The notes under the pieces are model-generated. The model had not been told where the DNA came from. It saw only the letters and a list, made by a program, of their open reading frames with translations, and did no database searches. This document shows, piece after piece, positions 15,507 through 18,397 of a stretch of 18,397 nucleotides of DNA. Positions within the stretch are counted from its first letter, which is position 1. Every line of letters begins with the position of its first letter. The DNA comes from JAEUMD01 sp964559355 (GTDB lineage: Bacteria; Pseudomonadota; Alphaproteobacteria; Rhizobiales; Hyphomicrobiaceae): positions 1-18,397 of the forward strand of contig CAZLHQ010000055.1 in NCBI GenBank assembly GCA_964559355.1, read 5' to 3'. Made by a program: the position numbers and the translations under genes.

Positions 15507-16931
15507 TCATGGCACTGCCCCTGCGGGTGCTTTTGCGGTGGGTGTGGTCGCGCTGGGCATTGTCACATCTTTGACGGCAAGTCCTTTGCCCGGCGTCGAC
15601 AGGCGCGAGGTGACGATGCGCTCGCCATTCTGCAGCGGTCCGCGAATGAGGATGTCGCCCGCCGCCGTGCCGATCAACGAAACCTTGCGCGGGTCGAGAC
15701 GCCCGTCGACGACGACGAACACCGTATCGCGATCATAGAGAGCCGTGCTCGGCACGCGCACCACGTCGTCGAACGAGACGTCGGGTACCTCCAGCTCGAC
15801 GAATGCGCCCGGCCTGATCTGCACGGGTTGCTCGGGGGTTGCGATCCTTGCAAACACATCGACGCCGCCCGTTGTCGACGTGATGCGCGCGCCAACACGC
15901 GTGACGATGGCGTCGAAAGCGAATGTCGCTTCACCCAGCTTCCAGCGCGCCACCACCTTGCGGCCCTCAAGTGTGCCATCCTCGGCGGTGATGCGGCCAA
16001 ACTGACTGTCGGAGAGCGAGAATTGTGCCTCGATCCAGCTGCGATCGATCAGTGTCGCCACCTTGTCGTTGACCGAGACCATGCGCCCGACCTGGGCAGC
16101 GACCTCCGTTACGAACGCATCGAATGGCGCTTCGAGCCGAGTTTCGGCAAGCCGCCTTTGCGCCCGCTCGATGGCGACGTCGAGCCGCTCGGCCGTCAGT
16201 TTCGTTTGTGCGATACGGGCTTCCCAGACGGGAATGGAGCTTTGCAGCTGATCGGCCGCCTGGCGGCGCTGCAGAACCACCTGGCGGCGGTCGTCGAGGC
16301 TGCGGTCAGACAGGTTGCCGCGCGCGGTCAATTGCTCGGCCCGGGCGACATCGGCTTCGGCTATCACCAGTTGCGCGCGTGCATGCGTCAGCGTGGTTTT
16401 CTCCGCGCCGAGCGATGCCTCCTGTTCCTTGAGCCGCGCCGCGGTTTCGTAGCGTTGCGCCCTGGCCTCATCGAGCGCCGACTTGTAGTCGAAGGGATCG
16501 ATGGTCAAAAGTCGCGTGTGAGCGGCGATGCGCCCGCCCTCACGCAGCTCGTCGTTGGTTTCGATGACACGGCCTGCGACCAGCGCGCGAATATCGACCT
16601 GCCGGCCAGCAACGGTGCTGCCGTAGAGACGCAGCGTTGGCTGAGCGCTGGTGCGGTGGGCGGCAACCGTCTCGACGGCGAACGTTCGCTCGGCCTGCGG
16701 CTGTTTCGGCGTCTCTGGCCGTGTCGCTTTGAGATACTTGAAGCCGGCAAAGCCGGCGGCAATGGCGAGCACCGGCAGCAGCGTCTTGGCGAAGCCGGTC
16801 GCGATCCGCCGCCCGCGCGATGGCGGTCGTGGAGATAAGGTTGAGGCGTGTCCGTCGGCGCGGCGCGTTTCGTCCGGGGCGGCAGTGGCCCCCGGTTCGG
16901 TCGATACGCTGGTTAACCGCTTTTGCAACAT
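15507..16931 (-). CDS. RND efflux periplasmic adaptor (membrane fusion protein)
   Basis: The 474-residue product has a basic N-terminal tail, one membrane anchor (about residues 48-67, LLPVLAIAAGFAGF) and no lipobox. It then follows the classical adaptor order: a lipoyl-like half (RALVAGRVIETND), a long helical hairpin rich in Ala, Arg and Gln, the second lipoyl half (RLEAPFDAFVTEV), and beta-barrel and membrane-proximal domains. It would bridge the permease encoded next to an outer-membrane channel; no TolC-like gene is in the window. I chose ATG 16931 over the TTG four codons upstream. The 35-residue hydrophilic N-terminal extension is unusual but still in frame with good coding composition. 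Confidence 0.9.
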   Translation of the reverse strand: MLQKRLTSVSTEPGATAAPDETRRADGHASTLSPRPPSRGRRIATGFAKTLLPVLAIAAGFAGFKYLKATRPETPKQPQAERTFAVETVAAHRTSAQPTLRLYGSTVAGRQVDIRALVAGRVIETNDELREGGRIAAHTRLLTIDPFDYKSALDEARAQRYETAARLKEQEASLGAEKTTLTHARAQLVIAEADVARAEQLTARGNLSDRSLDDRRQVVLQRRQAADQLQSSIPVWEARIAQTKLTAERLDVAIERAQRRLAETRLEAPFDAFVTEVAAQVGRMVSVNDKVATLIDRSWIEAQFSLSDSQFGRITAEDGTLEGRKVVARWKLGEATFAFDAIVTRVGARITSTTGGVDVFARIATPEQPVQIRPGAFVELEVPDVSFDDVVRVPSTALYDRDTVFVVVDGRLDPRKVSLIGTAAGDILIRGPLQNGERIVTSRLSTPGKGLAVKDVTMPSATTPTAKAPAGAVP

Positions 16932-17299
16932 GCCAGGTTCCAAAGTTCAGATTGGCAAGGTCCGTGTCCGACGCTTCGGGTCCATTCGATAGCATAGAAC
17001 GCTTAGAGCAGGTCCGATCTTGATGGAATCGCTTGTGCCCTGGTGGCCTGCTCTAAGTCCTTGATTGAGAGTCTGATTCACGCCATCGATGGAACCGGAA
17101 GCAGTTCTATCTCAGACGATCAGGCTCTGGTAGGCCGGGCCCGATGGCGGATTGCAGCACATTGAGGGCGGATAGCGGCGGCAAAGCGGTGTGGCCGTTA
17201 ACGGCTGGGGCCGGGCGGGTTGGAGGGCGGCGGGCGAATCGGCGTGCGAAATCCAGGTTTCTTCGCCGCCTTAAAGTGGGATTGCTGCAGGCGGCACGT
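16932..17299. other. 368-bp intergenic region upstream of the RND operon
   Basis: This gap should hold the RND operon promoter, but I could not place one confidently. Its middle is filled by dispersed repeat copy C (17002-17130). A perfect 12-bp palindrome, GCCGTTAACGGC, lies at 17194-17205. Open frames across it have no gene-like features. No TetR- or MarR-type regulator gene adjoins the operon. Confidence 0.5.
17002..17130. repeat. Dispersed intergenic repeat, copy C (longest copy)
   Basis: CTTAGAGCAGG (17002-17012) and CCTGCTCTAAG (17047-17057) are perfect 11-bp inverted arms enclosing GATCTTGATGGAATCGC. That core matches copy A (2403-2441) at 18 of 21 positions. The second part, 17088-17130, matches copy B (9377-9419) at 34 of 43. 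Copy C thus links the other two and shows a two-module structure, like the mosaic palindromic elements described in Rhizobiales. It lies between two minus-strand genes, unlike copies A and B. Confidence 0.65.
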
Positions 17300-18397
17300 T
17301 CAGCGCGGACCGCCAACCACGGCATTATGGTCGCCGAGTGCGCGCGCAGCGTTGATGCAGCCAGCGCCAAACTTTGGGTCGGGGCCGGGCGCGCCCAGAT
17401 CCACGGCAGTCGCCTTGAGACGCTCCAGCAGTGCATCGCGTTTCAAGGTGGGCTCGGCCGCCAGCATCAGTGCCGCCAGGCCGGATACATGGGCGGCGGC
17501 AAACGAGGTGCCGGTGGCCAGGTCGTACCCCTTGTTGACGGCAGGCGCCATGACCTCGACGCCGGGCGCGGCCAGATCGATGTAGGCGCCGACATTGGCG
17601 TGCGGGTAGAGTTGGCGGCCATCGTCGATGGCAGTGACGGAGATGACAGCTTCGTGCGAGGCCGGGAACGGTGGCTTGGCGTCGGGCCCACCGTTTCCGG
17701 CCGCGGCGATGAGGATGACGCCCGATTGTGCACCCTTGTCGATGAGGCGAGAAACCAGCGTGTCGGGCAGCCTGCCGGCAAAACTCATATTGATGATGCG
17801 CGCGCCTTTGAGTAACGCCCAGTTGAGCCCGCTTGCCACGCGATAGCTGTTGCCGCTGCCCGCGCCATCGGCGGTTTCGGCGCCGAACGCTTGCACGGCC
17901 AGAATGCGTGCCTCGGGGGCGATGCCCTGTAGCTCACGGTGCGCAGTGATGATGCCCGCAATCGCCGTGCCGTGGGTGCGGGGCGTATGCGGCTGTCCGG
18001 CGAAGGCATTGTAGTGGGCGCTGATGGCGCCGTCGATCTCGGGGTGCTTGTCGTCGATACCCGTGTCGATGATCGCCACCAGCACATTGCTGCCGCGACT
18101 TATGGCATGCGCCTTTCTGACCTCGATGAGATCGAGAGCGTATTGCGGCAGCCCGGTTGACGTGCCGGTGCCCGTTGCGCCGGAGGCTGCTGGCACGTCG
18201 GTGTTGAGACGATAGAGGATGTTGGGCTGGGCGGAGGCAACGCCTTGCTGTTGCGCCAGCGTGGCGACCGTCTCCTCAACCGTGCTACTCGTCGGAATAC
18301 GAAATCGGTAGAGGCTGACGCCGAGCATGGTGAGCTGCGTCTGCGAAAGCGGGACGAGACGGAACTGCTGGATGAGGCGGTTGGCGATCGTCTGCGG
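17300..18397 (-). CDS. Subtilisin-like S8 family serine protease, 5' end outside window
   Basis: The frame is open from the right edge for 365 codons to TGA at 17300. An internal ATG at 18328 is not the likely start, because coding continues upstream of it (TIANRLIQQFRLVPLSQTQ). Counting from the edge, the first 65 or so residues look like the end of an inhibitor_I9-type propeptide. The catalytic domain follows, with IDTGID (D111), THGTAIAG (H142), the oxyanion-hole AAAGNGG (N235) and TGTSFAAAHVSG (S298). The triad is complete, so an active, probably secreted protease is expected. The signal peptide cannot be seen. No link to the RND operon is evident apart from shared strand. Confidence 0.9.
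   Translation of the reverse strand, partial: PQTIANRLIQQFRLVPLSQTQLTMLGVSLYRFRIPTSSTVEETVATLAQQQGVASAQPNILYRLNTDVPAASGATGTGTSTGLPQYALDLIEVRKAHAISRGSNVLVAIIDTGIDDKHPEIDGAISAHYNAFAGQPHTPRTHGTAIAGIITAHRELQGIAPEARILAVQAFGAETADGAGSGNSYRVASGLNWALLKGARIINMSFAGRLPDTLVSRLIDKGAQSGVILIAAAGNGGPDAKPPFPASHEAVISVTAIDDGRQLYPHANVGAYIDLAAPGVEVMAPAVNKGYDLATGTSFAAAHVSGLAALMLAAEPTLKRDALLERLKATAVDLGAPGPDPKFGAGCINAARALGDHNAVVGGPR

Noticed and set aside
15495..16838. Long 447-codon open frame on the plus strand
   Set aside because: It lies wholly antisense to the RND permease start and adaptor gene, encodes Arg/His/Cys-rich sequence without any domain, and is a shadow of high-GC coding DNA.
17194..17205. Perfect palindrome GCCGTTAACGGC as an operator for the RND operon
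   Set aside because: It is a single 12-bp palindrome more than 260 bp from the adaptor start with no promoter around it, and could easily occur by chance.

Overview
The window is a high-GC chromosomal segment from an alphaproteobacterium, most likely a member of the Hyphomicrobiales (Rhizobiales). The evidence is the C-terminus of an alphaproteobacterial-type dCTP deaminase, an OpgC_C-family membrane protein, an AddA helicase-nuclease followed by trxA, and intergenic palindromic repeats like those common in this order. I cannot name the genus. Gene content is mostly housekeeping and envelope functions. I see no phage genes, transposase, integrase or CRISPR array.

Layout, left to right. (1) Positions 1-198 hold the 3' end of dcd. 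(2) Positions 416-2331 hold a plus-strand pair, an OpgC_C membrane protein and an SGNH-like exported protein joined by an ATGA overlap. (3) A palindromic repeat cluster at 2403-2500 separates this pair from a minus-strand cluster: a small hypothetical ORF, two DUF805 membrane proteins and dapE. (4) Next on the minus strand are addA and trxA, closed by a clear rho-independent terminator. (5) A divergent tRNA-Phe(GAA) has a good sigma70-like promoter. (6) Further minus-strand genes are ada, a small exported protein with a possible metalloregulated promoter, and a YkuD L,D-transpeptidase. (7) A two-gene RND efflux operon (adaptor, then permease) follows. (8) The right edge cuts a subtilisin-like protease gene.

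How the genes fit together. Most genes form short independent transcription units. OpgC plus SGNH resembles a split version of the acyltransferase/SGNH partnership that modifies envelope glycans, but the SGNH partner appears to have lost its catalytic Asp/His pair. AddA and Ada are DNA-repair proteins that lie near each other but look separately expressed. DapE (meso-diaminopimelate synthesis) and the L,D-transpeptidase both serve peptidoglycan but are far apart. The RND pair has no outer-membrane channel gene in view.

I did not find a convincing undescribed multi-gene system. The most unusual points are the degenerate SGNH partner of OpgC, a dispersed repeat family whose edges coincide with gene stop codons, an addA without adjacent addB, and a Zur-like dyad in front of an exported protein that contains no Cys or His.
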